Below, in pieces: positions 24,490-33,857 of a stretch of DNA of 64,000 bases (position 1 is its first letter; every line of letters begins with the position of its first letter). Origin of the DNA: Ensifer canadensis (GTDB taxonomy: Bacteria; Pseudomonadota; Alphaproteobacteria; Rhizobiales; Rhizobiaceae). The notes below the pieces were generated by a model, which had not been told where the DNA came from, did no database searches, and worked only from the letters and a program-made list of their open reading frames with translations. The stretch is taken from NCBI RefSeq assembly GCF_017488845.2, contig NZ_CP083370.1, forward strand, positions 1,364,001-1,428,000. Direction: 5' to 3'. The position numbers were made by a program, and so were the translations under genes.

Positions 24490-26064
24490 GTGCCTGTTGA
24501 GGGAGCAACTGCGAACGGTCCGTTGTTGACTGTGAGCAACCTGACGAAATTGTTTGGCTCGTTTGCGGCCTGCAATGAAATCAACCTGCAGATAGACCAG
24601 GGCGAAATCCACGCCCTTCTCGGCGAAAACGGTGCCGGAAAATCGACGCTGGTGAAAATGCTGTTCGGCGTTCTCGCGCCGACGGTAGGCGAGATCGTGT
24701 GGCAAGGGCGCAGCGTGCGCATCGCCAGCCCGGCCGCGGCCCGCAAGCTCGGCATCGGCATGGTTTTCCAGCACTTTTCGCTGTTCGAGGCGCTGACGGT
24801 AGCGGAAAACATAGCGCTGTCGATGGACGGCAACATTTCGCTGGCCGAGGTCGCGGAGGAAGCTTCACGCCTGTCGCACGCCTATGGCCTGCCGCTCGAT
24901 CCGAAGGCGCATGTGGCCGACCTTTCCGTCGGCGAACGCCAGCGCATCGAGATCGTCCGCGCCCTCTTGCAGAACCCGCGTCTGATCATTCTTGACGAAC
25001 CGACATCGGTGCTGACGCCGCAGGAGGCCGATCGACTGTTCGAGACGCTCAACAAGCTCAAGGCGGAGGGACGTTCGGTTCTCTATATCAGCCACCGGCT
25101 GGAGGAAGTGCAGCGCATCTGCGACCGCGCCACCGTGCTGCGCCACGGCAAGGTCACGGGCGCCTGTGACCCCAAGGTGGAAACGCCGGCGTCGCTGGCG
25201 CGTATGATGGTCGGAAGCGACGTTGCGGCGGTGACCGCCGAGGGCACCAGCACCAAGGGCGAGGTGCAGCTGGAAGCGCGCCACCTTTCCGTTTCCGCAC
25301 GCACGCCGTTTGCCGTTTCGCTGAAGAACATCTGTCTCAAGGTGCGTGCCGGCGAAGTGCTGGCGATCGCCGGTGTGGCCGGCAACGGCCAGGGCGAACT
25401 CTTCGACGCGCTGTCCGGCGAGTATCCGGTTGCAGACGATGCTGCGGTGCAGATCAGGCAAAGGCCGGTCGGCAACAGGAACATCAACGCGCGACGGCTG
25501 ATGGGCGCCGGCTTCGTTCCGGAAGAGCGCCATGGCCACGCTGCGGTTTCGGCGATGCCGCTCTCGGACAATCTCGTGCTGGCCAGAAGCCGGTCCGACG
25601 CCAGGGCCTTCCTCGGCGGCGGCTTTCTCAAGATCATCCGCCGGGACGCGGTGACCACGGCGACCAAGCGCATCTCCGAAGCGATGGACGTGCGCAAGAG
25701 CGGGGAAGATCCTCCGGCCGGATCGCTTTCCGGCGGAAATTTGCAGAAATTCATCGTCGGTCGCGAGCTCGACCGCCAGCCCGCCGTCCTGGTCGTCAAC
25801 CAGCCGACCTGGGGCGTCGACGCGGGCGCTGCGAGCCGGATCCGTCAAGCGCTTGTCGATCTCGCCAAGGCGGGCTCCGCGGTGCTGGTGATCAGCCAGG
25901 ACCTTGACGAGATCTTCGAGGTGGCGACCGAGATCGCGGTGATCAGTGAAGGACGGCTTTCCGATCCATATCCGGCGCGCGAGCTTTCGCGCGAGAAGAT
26001 CGGCCTGCTGATGGGTGGCATGTACGGCAAGACGGAAGACACGGGGGCTGTGCATGCGCATTGA
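24490..26064 (+). CDS. BMP-type ABC transporter ATP-binding protein (double NBD)
   Basis: The 524-residue protein has two ATPase domains and powers a nucleoside- or base-type importer. The first domain is complete: Walker A GENGAGKST, Q-loop region GMVFQHFSLFE, signature LSVGERQRIEIVRALL and Walker B LIILDEPTSVLTP. The second domain is degenerate, as usual in this family: Walker A region GVAGNGQGEL lacks the Lys, and Walker B ends VVNQPTWGVD with Gln in place of the catalytic Glu, while the signature SGGNLQKFIVGREL remains. The start is GTG 24490. The stop overlaps the next gene's start by 11 bases. Confidence 0.93.
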   Translation: MPVEGATANGPLLTVSNLTKLFGSFAACNEINLQIDQGEIHALLGENGAGKSTLVKMLFGVLAPTVGEIVWQGRSVRIASPAAARKLGIGMVFQHFSLFEALTVAENIALSMDGNISLAEVAEEASRLSHAYGLPLDPKAHVADLSVGERQRIEIVRALLQNPRLIILDEPTSVLTPQEADRLFETLNKLKAEGRSVLYISHRLEEVQRICDRATVLRHGKVTGACDPKVETPASLARMMVGSDVAAVTAEGTSTKGEVQLEARHLSVSARTPFAVSLKNICLKVRAGEVLAIAGVAGNGQGELFDALSGEYPVADDAAVQIRQRPVGNRNINARRLMGAGFVPEERHGHAAVSAMPLSDNLVLARSRSDARAFLGGGFLKIIRRDAVTTATKRISEAMDVRKSGEDPPAGSLSGGNLQKFIVGRELDRQPAVLVVNQPTWGVDAGAASRIRQALVDLAKAGSAVLVISQDLDEIFEVATEIAVISEGRLSDPYPARELSREKIGLLMGGMYGKTEDTGAVHAH

Positions 26065-27148
26065 ACTGGAAAAGCGCGCCAAGATATCGGCGCTGTTCTC
26101 GATCCTGTCCCCATTCATCGCCTTTCTACTGACGATCATCTTCGGCGGCATCATGTTTGCACTACTGGGCAAGAACCCGGTCATGGCGCTCTACAGCTTC
26201 TTCGTCGAGCCGCTGAGCGAGGTCTGGTCGCTGCACGAACTGGCGATCAAGGCCGCGCCGCTGATCCTGATCGCCGTCGGCCTTTCGGTCTGTTTCCGCT
26301 CGAACAACTGGAACATCGGCGCCGAGGGGCAGTTCATCATGGGAGCGATCGCCGGCTCGATCCTGCCGGTGGTCTTTTACGAGTGGCAGTCGCCGCTCGT
26401 GCTGCCGCTGATGATGCTGATGGGCATGCTCGGTGGCGCGCTGTTTGCCGCCATTCCCGCCTTCCTCAAGGCGCACATGAACACCAACGAGATCCTGACG
26501 AGCTTGATGCTGGTCTACGTCGCCCAGCTCTTTCTCGACTGGATCGTGCGCGGCCCCTGGCGCAATCCGCAGGGCATGAACTTCCCGGAGACGCGCAGCT
26601 TTGCGGCTGACGCCATCCTGCCGGAACTGATCGCGTCGGGGCGCACCCACTGGGGTTTTGCCTTCGCCATCATCGCGGCGATCCTCGTCTGGTTCATGAT
26701 GCGTTATACGCTGAAGGGCTTCGAGATCGCGGTTCTCGGTCAGTCGGAGCGGGCAGGACGCTTTGCCGGTTTCTCGTCGCGGCGGATGATCTGGTTTTCG
26801 ATGCTGCTCTCGGGTGCGCTTGCCGGTCTGGCCGGGATCTCCGAGGTCAGCGGCGCGATCCAGCAGCTGCGCCCGGTGATTTCGCCCGGCTATGGCTTCA
26901 CCGCGATCATCGTCGCGTTTCTCGGGCGGCTCAATCCGCTCGGCATCATCGCCGCCGGCCTCGTTCTGGCGCTGACCTATCTCGGCGGCGAAGCGGCGCA
27001 GCTCTCGATTGGCGTGTCGGACAAGGTCACGCGCGTCTTCCAGGGCCTGCTGCTGTTCTTCGTGCTCTCCTGCGACACGCTCATTCATTATCGCATCCGG
27101 CTGGTCTGGTATCGGTTTGCCGAGACAAACACGGACGGGAGCCGTTGA
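26054..27148 (+). CDS. BMP-type ABC transporter permease, first subunit
   Basis: I take ATG 26054 as start (364 residues), overlapping the ATPase gene by 11 bases. The protein has about nine to ten hydrophobic segments and family signatures FRSNNWNIGAEGQFIMGAI, NTNEILTSLMLVYVA and GAIQQLRPVISPGYGFTAI. It pairs with the next gene product to form the membrane channel. Its stop shares one base with the next start (TGATG). Confidence 0.92.
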   Translation: MRIELEKRAKISALFSILSPFIAFLLTIIFGGIMFALLGKNPVMALYSFFVEPLSEVWSLHELAIKAAPLILIAVGLSVCFRSNNWNIGAEGQFIMGAIAGSILPVVFYEWQSPLVLPLMMLMGMLGGALFAAIPAFLKAHMNTNEILTSLMLVYVAQLFLDWIVRGPWRNPQGMNFPETRSFAADAILPELIASGRTHWGFAFAIIAAILVWFMMRYTLKGFEIAVLGQSERAGRFAGFSSRRMIWFSMLLSGALAGLAGISEVSGAIQQLRPVISPGYGFTAIIVAFLGRLNPLGIIAAGLVLALTYLGGEAAQLSIGVSDKVTRVFQGLLLFFVLSCDTLIHYRIRLVWYRFAETNTDGSR

Positions 27149-28068
27149 TGGGGATCGTCGAAGCCATACTGTTGAGCGTCATCACCGCCGCAACACCGCT
27201 TGTCATTGCCGCCCTCGGCGAACTGGTGACGGAGCGCTCTGGCGTGCTCAATCTCGGTGTTGAGGGCATGCTGGTCATGGGCGCCGTCTGCGCCTTTGCC
27301 GCAACCCGGATCACCGGGTCGCCCTACCTCGGGATTCTGGCCGGGGTCGTCTGCGGCGCTGTGTTCTCACAGCTCTTCGCATTCCTGACGTTGACGCTGG
27401 TTGCCAACCAGGTGGCGACCGGCCTGGCGTTGACGCTGCTTGGTCTTGGCGTTTCCGGTATGCTCGGAGAGAGCTTTCTCGGCATGCAGGGCATCAAGCT
27501 GCAACCCATCGTCATCCCGGTGCTGGCTGATATTCCGGTCCTCGGGCCGCTGTTGTTCCGGCAGGACATCATCTTCTATCTGTCGATTGCCCTGGTCGCG
27601 GGCGTTCACTGGTTCCTGTTCAGGAGCCGCGCGGGTTTGAAGCTGCGCGCGGTCGGCGACAGCCATGCCTCCGCCCATGCCCTTGGCGTCAACGTCATCA
27701 GGACGCGCTATCTCGCGGTGATGTTCGGCGGTGCCTGCGCGGGCCTTGCCGGCGCGCAGTTGTCGCTGGTCTACACTCCGCAATGGGTGGAAAACATGTC
27801 TGCCGGCCGTGGCTGGATCGCGCTTGCGCTGGTGGTGTTTTCGTCCTGGCGTCCGTGGCGTCTCGTTGCCGGCGGCTATCTGTTCGGTGCCGTTTCCATC
27901 AGCCAGCTTCATGCGCAGGCCTTCGGCATCGGCATTCCGTCGCAATTCCTGTCGTCGCTTCCCTATCTCGCGACGATCGTCGTGCTCATCCTCATTTCAC
28001 ATAACCGGCGCACGACCCTGATCAATACGCCGGCATCGCTCGGTAAGCCGTTTGTGCCAGATCGGTGA
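27148..28068 (+). CDS. BMP-type ABC transporter permease, second subunit
   Basis: The start at ATG 27148 overlaps the preceding stop in TGATG. A TTG three bases earlier is less likely. The 306-residue protein has eight to nine hydrophobic segments and the signatures TERSGVLNLGVEGMLVMGA, NQVATGLALTLLGLGVSG and GRGWIALALVVFSSWRP. These identify the second permease of nucleoside- or BMP-type importers. The binding protein gene follows after 48 bases. Confidence 0.93.
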   Translation: MGIVEAILLSVITAATPLVIAALGELVTERSGVLNLGVEGMLVMGAVCAFAATRITGSPYLGILAGVVCGAVFSQLFAFLTLTLVANQVATGLALTLLGLGVSGMLGESFLGMQGIKLQPIVIPVLADIPVLGPLLFRQDIIFYLSIALVAGVHWFLFRSRAGLKLRAVGDSHASAHALGVNVIRTRYLAVMFGGACAGLAGAQLSLVYTPQWVENMSAGRGWIALALVVFSSWRPWRLVAGGYLFGAVSISQLHAQAFGIGIPSQFLSSLPYLATIVVLILISHNRRTTLINTPASLGKPFVPDR

Positions 28069-28116
28069 CAATAACAACCCAGACGGACGTTTCTCAAACC
28101 GACAGAGGTCAAGAAA

Positions 28117-29187
28117 ATGAAAAAACTACTGCTCGCTCTCGCAAGTACCGCTGCCGTCATCGGCTTTGCCAGCGCCGCTGCCGCTCGGGACAAGGCGAAG
28201 GTCTGCTTCGTCTATGTCGGTTCCAAGACCGACGGCGGCTGGACCCAGGCACACGATATCGGTCGCCTGGAACTGGAAAAGAAGCTCGGTGACAAGATCG
28301 AGACGCAATTCCTCGAAAGTGTGCCGGAAGGCCCGGATGCCGAGCGCGCGATCGAGCGCATGGCACGTTCCGGCTGCGGCCTGATTTTCACGACGTCCTT
28401 CGGCTTTATGGATGCGACGATCAAGATCGCCCAGAAGTTCCCGGACGTGAAGTTCGAGCACGCCACCGGCTACAAGACCGCCCCGAATGTGGCGACCTAT
28501 AACAGCCGCTTCTACGAGGGCCGCTACATCCAGGGCGTGATCGCTGCCAAGATGTCCGAGAAGGGGGTTGCCGGTTACATCGCCTCGTTCCCGATCCCCG
28601 AAGTGGTGATGGGCATCAACGCTTTCGTCGTCGGCGCGCGCTCGGTCAACCCGGACTTCAAGATCAAGGTCGTATGGGCCAACACCTGGTTTGACCCGGG
28701 CAAGGAAGCCGATGCCGCCAAGGCGCTCGTCGACCAGGGCGTCGATATTCTGACCCAGCACACCGATACGACGGCGCCGATGCAGGTGGCCGCAGAACGC
28801 GGCATCAAGGCCTTTGGCCAGGCATCCGACATGATCGCTGCCGGCCCGAAGACCCAGCTGACCGCGATCGTCGACACCTGGGGCGCCTACTACATCAAGC
28901 GCACCGAGGCTTTCCTCGACGGCAAATGGGAAACAACGTCGAGCTGGGACGGCCTGAAGGACGGCATCCTGACTATGGCGCCCTACACCAACATGCCTGA
29001 CGACGTGAAGAAGCTGGCCGAAGAAGCGGAAGCCAAGATCGAGTCGGGCGAGCTGAAGCCGTTCACCGGTCCGCTGAAGAAGCAGGATGGCAGCGAGTGG
29101 CTGGCCGCAGGCGCATCGTCGGATGACGGCACACTGCTCGGCATGAACTTCTACGTCGAAGGCGTCGACGACCAGCTGCCGAAGTAA
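28117..29187 (+). CDS. BMP-family substrate-binding lipoprotein-like protein
   Basis: The 356-residue periplasmic protein has a signal peptide (residues 1-23, ending SAAAA) without a lipobox Cys, then the BMP fold: VCFVYVGSKTDGGWTQAHD, GLIFTTSFGFMDATIKIA, VAGYIASFPIPEVVMGINAF, and WANTWFDPGKEADAAKAL. Family members bind nucleosides, purine bases or related compounds. The substrate cannot be fixed here. It is the last gene of the operon, with AAGAAAA as weak translation signal, and is closed by a terminator at 29216-29240. Confidence 0.93.
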   Translation: MKKLLLALASTAAVIGFASAAAARDKAKVCFVYVGSKTDGGWTQAHDIGRLELEKKLGDKIETQFLESVPEGPDAERAIERMARSGCGLIFTTSFGFMDATIKIAQKFPDVKFEHATGYKTAPNVATYNSRFYEGRYIQGVIAAKMSEKGVAGYIASFPIPEVVMGINAFVVGARSVNPDFKIKVVWANTWFDPGKEADAAKALVDQGVDILTQHTDTTAPMQVAAERGIKAFGQASDMIAAGPKTQLTAIVDTWGAYYIKRTEAFLDGKWETTSSWDGLKDGILTMAPYTNMPDDVKKLAEEAEAKIESGELKPFTGPLKKQDGSEWLAAGASSDDGTLLGMNFYVEGVDDQLPK

Positions 29188-29215
29188 GCACAACGGAAGA
29201 ACGCAGAAAATGTTC

Positions 29216-29240
29216 AAACCCCGCCGTTACGGCGGGGTTT
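29216..29240 (+). terminator. Terminator of the BMP transporter operon
   Basis: AAACCCCGCCG and CGGCGGGGTTT form a perfect 11-base stem with the loop TTA, followed by GTCGTT. It begins 28 bases after the binding-protein stop. Confidence 0.8.
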
Positions 29241-29505
29241 GTCGTTATCGATATATTGGGCCGAGGCTTGGTGGCGCATTATTGCGGCATGACCCAATCA
29301 GCCGAGATTGATGCAATCAACGGTCGTGCGGGCCGGTTTCAGCCATAGTGCAGCTTGGCTGCATTTCGTGTAATGCTTGAGGAATCGGTTGGCCATTCCT
29401 GGGCCTGCTCATCCTGTTCGTGGGGATGGGTGGACCGGCGAGATATAGCATTTTGAGGCGCTGCATTTGGCGCTGTCAGGCAAGGGAGTGCCTGGAGGAG
29501 GTGGG
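29241..29505. other. Intergenic stretch before the GntR gene
   Basis: Between the operon terminator and the regulator start there is no convincing frame. A short palindrome GATTGATGCAATC lies at 29306-29318 and could be an operator for the adjacent regulator, but no evidence beyond symmetry supports this. Confidence 0.4.
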
Positions 29506-30252
29506 TTGAACAGGAGCTTGCTGGAGACTGTCCTTTCCGGGACGCGGAAGCGCACCAGTCATGCGCATGTGGTCGACCAGCTTGGCAAGGCGATCGTTTC
29601 AGGCGAGTTCCCGATCGGGTCGATCCTGCCCGGCGATCCGGAGCTTGCAGCGCGCTTTAAGGTGTCGCGCACGGTTCTTCGCGAAGCGATGAAGACGCTT
29701 GCCGCAAAGGGTCTGGTCGTGCCACGGGCTCGCATTGGCACGCGCGTCACGCCCAGAAATGATTGGAACCTCTTCGACAACGACATCCTGACCTGGCATT
29801 TTGAATGTGGTGTGGACGAGGAGTTCCTCTACCACCTCTCCGAAGTGCGTCTCGCCTTCGAGCCGCACGCTGCGGCTCTTGCTGCGCGCAACGCTTCTGA
29901 GGCCGAGATCAGCCGCATGATGCGCCTCGCGGTCGCCATGGGTGAGGCCGGCCATACTGCCGAGAGCCTCGCCTTTGCCGATCTGAAATTCCATCTGTCG
30001 ATTGCGGAAGCTTCGGGCAACCCGTTCATGCGGACGGTCGGTGGGCTGATCGAGGCGGCGCTGGTCGGCATTTTCAAACTGAGTTCACCCGTCGAAGAAA
30101 AGGGCGGCGTCGACGAGGTCGCCCGCAATCACATCCGCATCGTCGAGGAAATCGGCAGGCGCGACGAAGCGGGCGCGCGCGCAGCGATGGAAAATGTCAT
30201 CAAGATCGGGCGCGAGCGCGTGCGCGGCGCCCTCAGGTCGGGCGAAAACTGA
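29506..30252 (+). CDS. GntR-family (FadR subfamily, FCD domain) transcriptional regulator
   Basis: I choose TTG 29506 because GGAGGAGG lies four bases before it. Another TTG at 29467 lacks such a site. The 248-residue protein has a winged helix-turn-helix (GEFPIGSILPGDPELAARFKVSRTVLREAMKTL, seen as PGDPELAARFKVSRTVLREA) and an FCD effector domain with metal-binding-type residues (Asp and His in FADLKFHLSIAEASGN, His in VARNHIRIVEEI). FadR-type regulators respond to sugars acids or carboxylates. It lies downstream of the BMP operon and could regulate it, but this is inference. Confidence 0.9.
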   Translation: MNRSLLETVLSGTRKRTSHAHVVDQLGKAIVSGEFPIGSILPGDPELAARFKVSRTVLREAMKTLAAKGLVVPRARIGTRVTPRNDWNLFDNDILTWHFECGVDEEFLYHLSEVRLAFEPHAAALAARNASEAEISRMMRLAVAMGEAGHTAESLAFADLKFHLSIAEASGNPFMRTVGGLIEAALVGIFKLSSPVEEKGGVDEVARNHIRIVEEIGRRDEAGARAAMENVIKIGRERVRGALRSGEN

Positions 30253-30429
30253 GCCACCTTCGTCGGACGTGTCCGAGTTTCGGTCCGCTCTCGCCTCGCG
30301 AAATACGGGCGAAGCGCATTTGGTGACACGGATTTCGAGAACTGCGCTTGCTCGGATCGCCTGCTGGCCTTATCTGGTGAACGGTCGCTCTCGATTGGGC
30401 GACTTTTCGTCAACGGTGACTTGGAGACC

Positions 30430-31722
30430 ATGTCCGAATTTTTTGTCATTTTCGTCCTGCTTTTGATCAACGCATTTTTTGCTCTTTCGGAAATGGCAAT
30501 CGTCTCGGCAAGCAAGCCATTGCTTCGCCAGATGGCAAGACAGGGAAATCTCCGCGCCGAAGCGGCACTGAAGCTGGCGGAAGACCCCGGCAAGTTTCTT
30601 TCCACCGTTCAGGTTGGCATCACGCTGGTCGGCACGCTCGCCGGCGCCTATGGTGGCGCGACGATCGCGGCCAAGTTCGCCCCCTTCTTCGACAGCATCG
30701 CCTGGATCAGCCCCTACGGTCATCCGGTGGCGGTGGCGATCGTGGTAACGCTCATCACCTTCCTCTCCGTCGTTATCGGCGAGTTGATCCCCAAGCAGCT
30801 GGCGTTGAAGAACTCCGAGGGCTTCGCGATGTTCGTGGCGCGGCCGATGACGCTTCTTTCGCGCATCGTGGCGCCGGTCGTCTATCTCTTCGAGACCTCG
30901 GCCGCGTTGATGATGCGGCTGCTGGGCATACGTCCGGATGATCCGGACCATGTTACCGAAGAGGAAGTGCACGCGATCATGGCGGAAGGCGTCGAGAGCG
31001 GCGCGATCGAAAAGTCGGAGCACGAGATGCTTCGTCGCATCATCCGCCTCGGTGACCGCAACGTGAAATCGATCATGACGCATCGTACCGAAATGAGCTT
31101 CATCGATATCAACGACAGCCTGGAGACCATCGGCGAGAAGATCCGCCAATACGGCCACTCCCGTTATCCCGTGGTCGACGGGCCGAGCGGCGATGTGCTT
31201 GGCGCGGTTCTGGCGAAGGAAATCCTCAATGCCCCGACGTCCGTTCCGCTCGACGTTCGCAAGTATGTGCGCGAGATCCATACCTTGCCGGAAACCGCGT
31301 CCTGCCTGAAGGCGCTCGATGCTTTCAAGTCGTCGAGTATCAACATGGCGATGATCGTCGACGAATACGGCAGCACCGAAGGCATCATCACCATCGCCGA
31401 TATTCTAGAGGCGATCGTCGGCGTGCTGCCGTCGAACTATGACGATCTCGAGCACGCACTGATCCGCCAGCGCGAGGATGGAACCTACCTGGTCGACGGA
31501 CGCACGCCGATCGATGAGATCCACCTGACCATCGGTATCGAAGGCATCGATGCCGACGGAAATTTTGAAACGATCGCGGGCTTTCTCGTTCAGCAGTTGC
31601 GCAAGACGCCGGAAGAGGGCGACATCGCGATCGCCCACGGTTACCGTTTCGAGGTCATCGATATGGATTCCCGCCGCATCGACAAGATCCTCGTCAGCCG
31701 TTGCGAGAACACTGCCGCCTGA
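30430..31722 (+). CDS. HlyC/CorC family membrane protein with CBS domains
   Basis: The start is ATG 30430, with GGAG four to seven bases before it. A TTG nine bases earlier is less likely. The 430-residue protein has a CNNM/DUF21 membrane domain (about 1-195, three to four spans), a CBS pair (IMTHRTEMSFIDINDSLETI ... and SSINMAMIVDEYGSTEGIIT), and a C-terminal CorC-HlyC domain (DGRTPIDEIHLTIGIE). Relatives influence magnesium or cobalt movement. The name 'hemolysin' is historic and toxin activity is not implied. It is followed by a dispersed repeat and a terminator. Confidence 0.92.
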   Translation: MSEFFVIFVLLLINAFFALSEMAIVSASKPLLRQMARQGNLRAEAALKLAEDPGKFLSTVQVGITLVGTLAGAYGGATIAAKFAPFFDSIAWISPYGHPVAVAIVVTLITFLSVVIGELIPKQLALKNSEGFAMFVARPMTLLSRIVAPVVYLFETSAALMMRLLGIRPDDPDHVTEEEVHAIMAEGVESGAIEKSEHEMLRRIIRLGDRNVKSIMTHRTEMSFIDINDSLETIGEKIRQYGHSRYPVVDGPSGDVLGAVLAKEILNAPTSVPLDVRKYVREIHTLPETASCLKALDAFKSSSINMAMIVDEYGSTEGIITIADILEAIVGVLPSNYDDLEHALIRQREDGTYLVDGRTPIDEIHLTIGIEGIDADGNFETIAGFLVQQLRKTPEEGDIAIAHGYRFEVIDMDSRRIDKILVSRCENTAA

Positions 31723-31753
31723 AACCTTGCTGGGGACGCGACGCTGCCTACAG

Positions 31754-31850
31754 GGCCGCGCGTCTTACTAGGCGCGCAAAGGTCGCTGTAGCACTTTGAA
31801 TTGCGTCATGTTTTATCCTTAAATCGAATACGATTTAGGAAACATGCAGT
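31754..31850 (+). repeat. Dispersed palindromic repeat, copy 1
   Basis: This segment matches the copy at 53046-53147 in inverted orientation over about 100 bases. It contains a GC-rich hairpin (CGCGCGTCT...GGCGCGC), the word GCTGTAGCACTTTGAATTG and a long palindrome around CTTAAATCG-AATA-CGATTTAG. This copy has lost several bases in the right arm. I recall similar intergenic repeats from rhizobial genomes. Confidence 0.75.
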
Positions 31851-31931
31851 AGGCGTCGCTGATCGCCCCCTCTGCCACCGTCGCAGCAGCAACGATGATC
31901 GTTCCGGAAAGCAAATAACCGTAGAAAAGCA

Positions 31932-31956
31932 AAAGGTCGGGCAATACCCGACCTTT
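31932..31956. terminator. Hairpin terminator between convergent genes
   Basis: AAAGGTCGGG and CCCGACCTTT form a perfect ten-base stem with a five-base loop, with A-rich sequence on the left and TCCC on the right. It could stop transcripts from both sides. The plus-strand CBS gene ends about 210 bases upstream. Confidence 0.7.
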
Positions 31957-32150
31957 CCCTCAAATCATCACGGCGCCTGCTAGTACATCCGTAGTCATCC
32001 GCCTTGAGCGATGATTGAATGATCCTGTTATTAATGGGTCTCCATGTCGGGCATATGACAATGGAACAGCAAATATTCTTTGTTTCTGCTGACGCCGGGT
32101 CCGGTCGACCAAAAGGGGTGCCTGTTTTATCCCGATGATTTCGCCGGAAG

Positions 32151-33362
32151 CTATCTGAGCCGGACGATTTCGCAGGGTGTACCGGCGGGCGCCTCTTCAG
32201 CGTTCGGCGCGCGAACGATCAGACAATCGGACTGCGCGAACACCTTCATCATCGACGAGTCCTGCCGCGGGAAGGGGTGGGCGACGAGCGAACCGTCCGC
32301 ATCGCTCGAAAGCCGTGCACGCACATAATCCTGGCGCTTGTCGTTGGCAGGCAGCGGCGAGGCGAGGCAGGCCGTCGTCAGCCGATCTCTATCAGGTAGT
32401 CTCGCCAGTTTGCGGACCAGCGGCTCAAGGAACAAGAGTGCACAGACGAGGCTCGATACAGGATTGCCAGGCAGGCCGAGCACCGCCATGTCGCCGAGCT
32501 GTCCGACCATGAGTGGTTTTCCGGGCCGCATGGCGATCCGCCAGAAATCGAGCGTCATCCCGCTCGCAAGCAATGTCGACTGCACAAGGTCATGATCGCC
32601 GACCGAGGCGCCACCGAGCGTCACGAGCACATCGGCTCTCGCTGCCCTTGCACGCTCGACGGCCGCCGAGATCGCCTGGCGGTTGTCCGGGACGATGCCG
32701 AGGTCGAGGATGTCGGCACCGTTGTCACGCGCAATGGCAGCAACACCGAATGTGTTGGAGGCAATGATCTGGTCAGCACCGGGTATGCTTCCGGGTGTCA
32801 GCAGTTCATCGCCGGTTGCAAGGATCGCGACCGTCGGTTTCTTGAACACTGGCAGCACCGCATGGTTCATGCCGGCGGCGACCGTCAGGCGACCGGCATC
32901 CAGAACGTCTCCCGCGCGCAGCACCGTTTCGCCGGCTGCAAAATCCTGGCCGGAAAGTCTGATATGCCGCCCTTTGCCCGGCGCGAACGAGGTGCGGATC
33001 TTGTTGTCGGCAAGCCGTTCGGTGTCTTCTTGGATGATGACGGTATCGGCGCCCGCGGGAAGCGGGGCTCCGGTAAAGATGCGGACAGCCTGCCCGGACT
33101 TTACCTCGCCATCGAAGCCATGCCCGGCCGCGGACTGGCCGATGACCGTAAGTTCGGCACCGATGGCGTGGACATCCTCATGGCGAACCGCATAGCCATC
33201 CATCGCTGAATTGTCGAAGGCGGGATGGGTGACGCGTGCAGTTACATCTTGCGCCAGCACACGGTCGAGGCCTTCATGCAGGCTCACATGTTCGATTGCG
33301 TGGCGGGGTCTGGCGCTGCCGAGGATCCTGTTGAGCGCGTCTTCAACGGAAAGCAACGACAT
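32151..33362 (-). CDS. moeA: Molybdopterin molybdenumtransferase
   Basis: MoeA inserts molybdate into adenylated molybdopterin, the last step of molybdenum cofactor assembly. The 403-residue length is normal. Motifs include PAFDNSAMDGYAVR (about 47-60), GAPLPAGADTVIIQEDTE, ILATGDELLTPG and GGASVGDHDLVQS, with LGLPGNPVSSLVCALLF near the C-terminal third. It starts six bases after the moaC stop and is the last gene of the ppiD-trpD-trpC-moaC-moeA cluster. Confidence 0.95.
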   Translation of the reverse strand: MSLLSVEDALNRILGSARPRHAIEHVSLHEGLDRVLAQDVTARVTHPAFDNSAMDGYAVRHEDVHAIGAELTVIGQSAAGHGFDGEVKSGQAVRIFTGAPLPAGADTVIIQEDTERLADNKIRTSFAPGKGRHIRLSGQDFAAGETVLRAGDVLDAGRLTVAAGMNHAVLPVFKKPTVAILATGDELLTPGSIPGADQIIASNTFGVAAIARDNGADILDLGIVPDNRQAISAAVERARAARADVLVTLGGASVGDHDLVQSTLLASGMTLDFWRIAMRPGKPLMVGQLGDMAVLGLPGNPVSSLVCALLFLEPLVRKLARLPDRDRLTTACLASPLPANDKRQDYVRARLSSDADGSLVAHPFPRQDSSMMKVFAQSDCLIVRAPNAEEAPAGTPCEIVRLR

Positions 33363-33368
33363 CGTCGG

Positions 33369-33857
33369 TCAGTCTCCCTGGCGCCGATAATCGCCGGAGC
33401 GTCCACCGGATTTGCTGACGAGCTGGATGCCGCCGATTTCCATTTCTCGATCCGCAGCCTTCGCCATGTCGTAGATCGTCAGGCAGGCGATGCTGACGGC
33501 CGTCAGCGCTTCCATCTCGACGCCGGTCTTGCCGGTCAGTTTGGCAAGCGCTTCGACCCGCAAGCCCGGCAATGCTGGATCGGGTGTGATGTCGACCGAC
33601 ACCTTGGTCAGCATCAACGGATGACAAAGGGGGATCAGATTCGACGTCTGCTTGGCGGCCATGATGCCGGCCAGCCGCGCCGTACCGATAACGTCGCCCT
33701 TCTTGGCATCGCCCTCCAGGATCAGCGCAAGTGTCTCCGGACGCATGCGGACATGACCCTCCGCAGTGGCGATGCGGACGGTTTCGGTCTTGGCGCCGAC
33801 GTCGACCATGTTCGCTTCGCCGCTGTTGTCGAGATGCGTGAGTGTGGTCTTGCCCAT
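33369..33857 (-). CDS. moaC: Cyclic pyranopterin monophosphate synthase
   Basis: MoaC makes cyclic pyranopterin monophosphate in molybdenum cofactor synthesis. I start at ATG 33857 (162 residues), sharing a base with the trpC stop (TGATG). A frame from 33986 would lie inside trpC. Family motifs are [48 protein letters not shown] and [11 protein letters not shown]. The overlap with trpC suggests coupled translation of tryptophan and molybdopterin genes. Confidence 0.95.
   Translation of the reverse strand: MGKTTLTHLDNSGEANMVDVGAKTETVRIATAEGHVRMRPETLALILEGDAKKGDVIGTARLAGIMAAKQTSNLIPLCHPLMLTKVSVDITPDPALPGLRVEALAKLTGKTGVEMEALTAVSIACLTIYDMAKAADREMEIGGIQLVSKSGGRSGDYRRQGD

Larger units (their letters stand above)
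31723..32150. other. Intergenic region with repeat and terminator
   Basis: This 428-base gap separates convergent genes. It holds one copy of a dispersed palindromic repeat (31754-31850) and a bidirectional terminator hairpin (31932-31956). I see no gene fragment on either strand. Confidence 0.6.

Noticed and set aside
24865..26184. 439-residue minus-strand frame opposite the ABC ATPase
   Set aside because: It has no domain and is explained by the GC-rich third positions of the ATPase gene.
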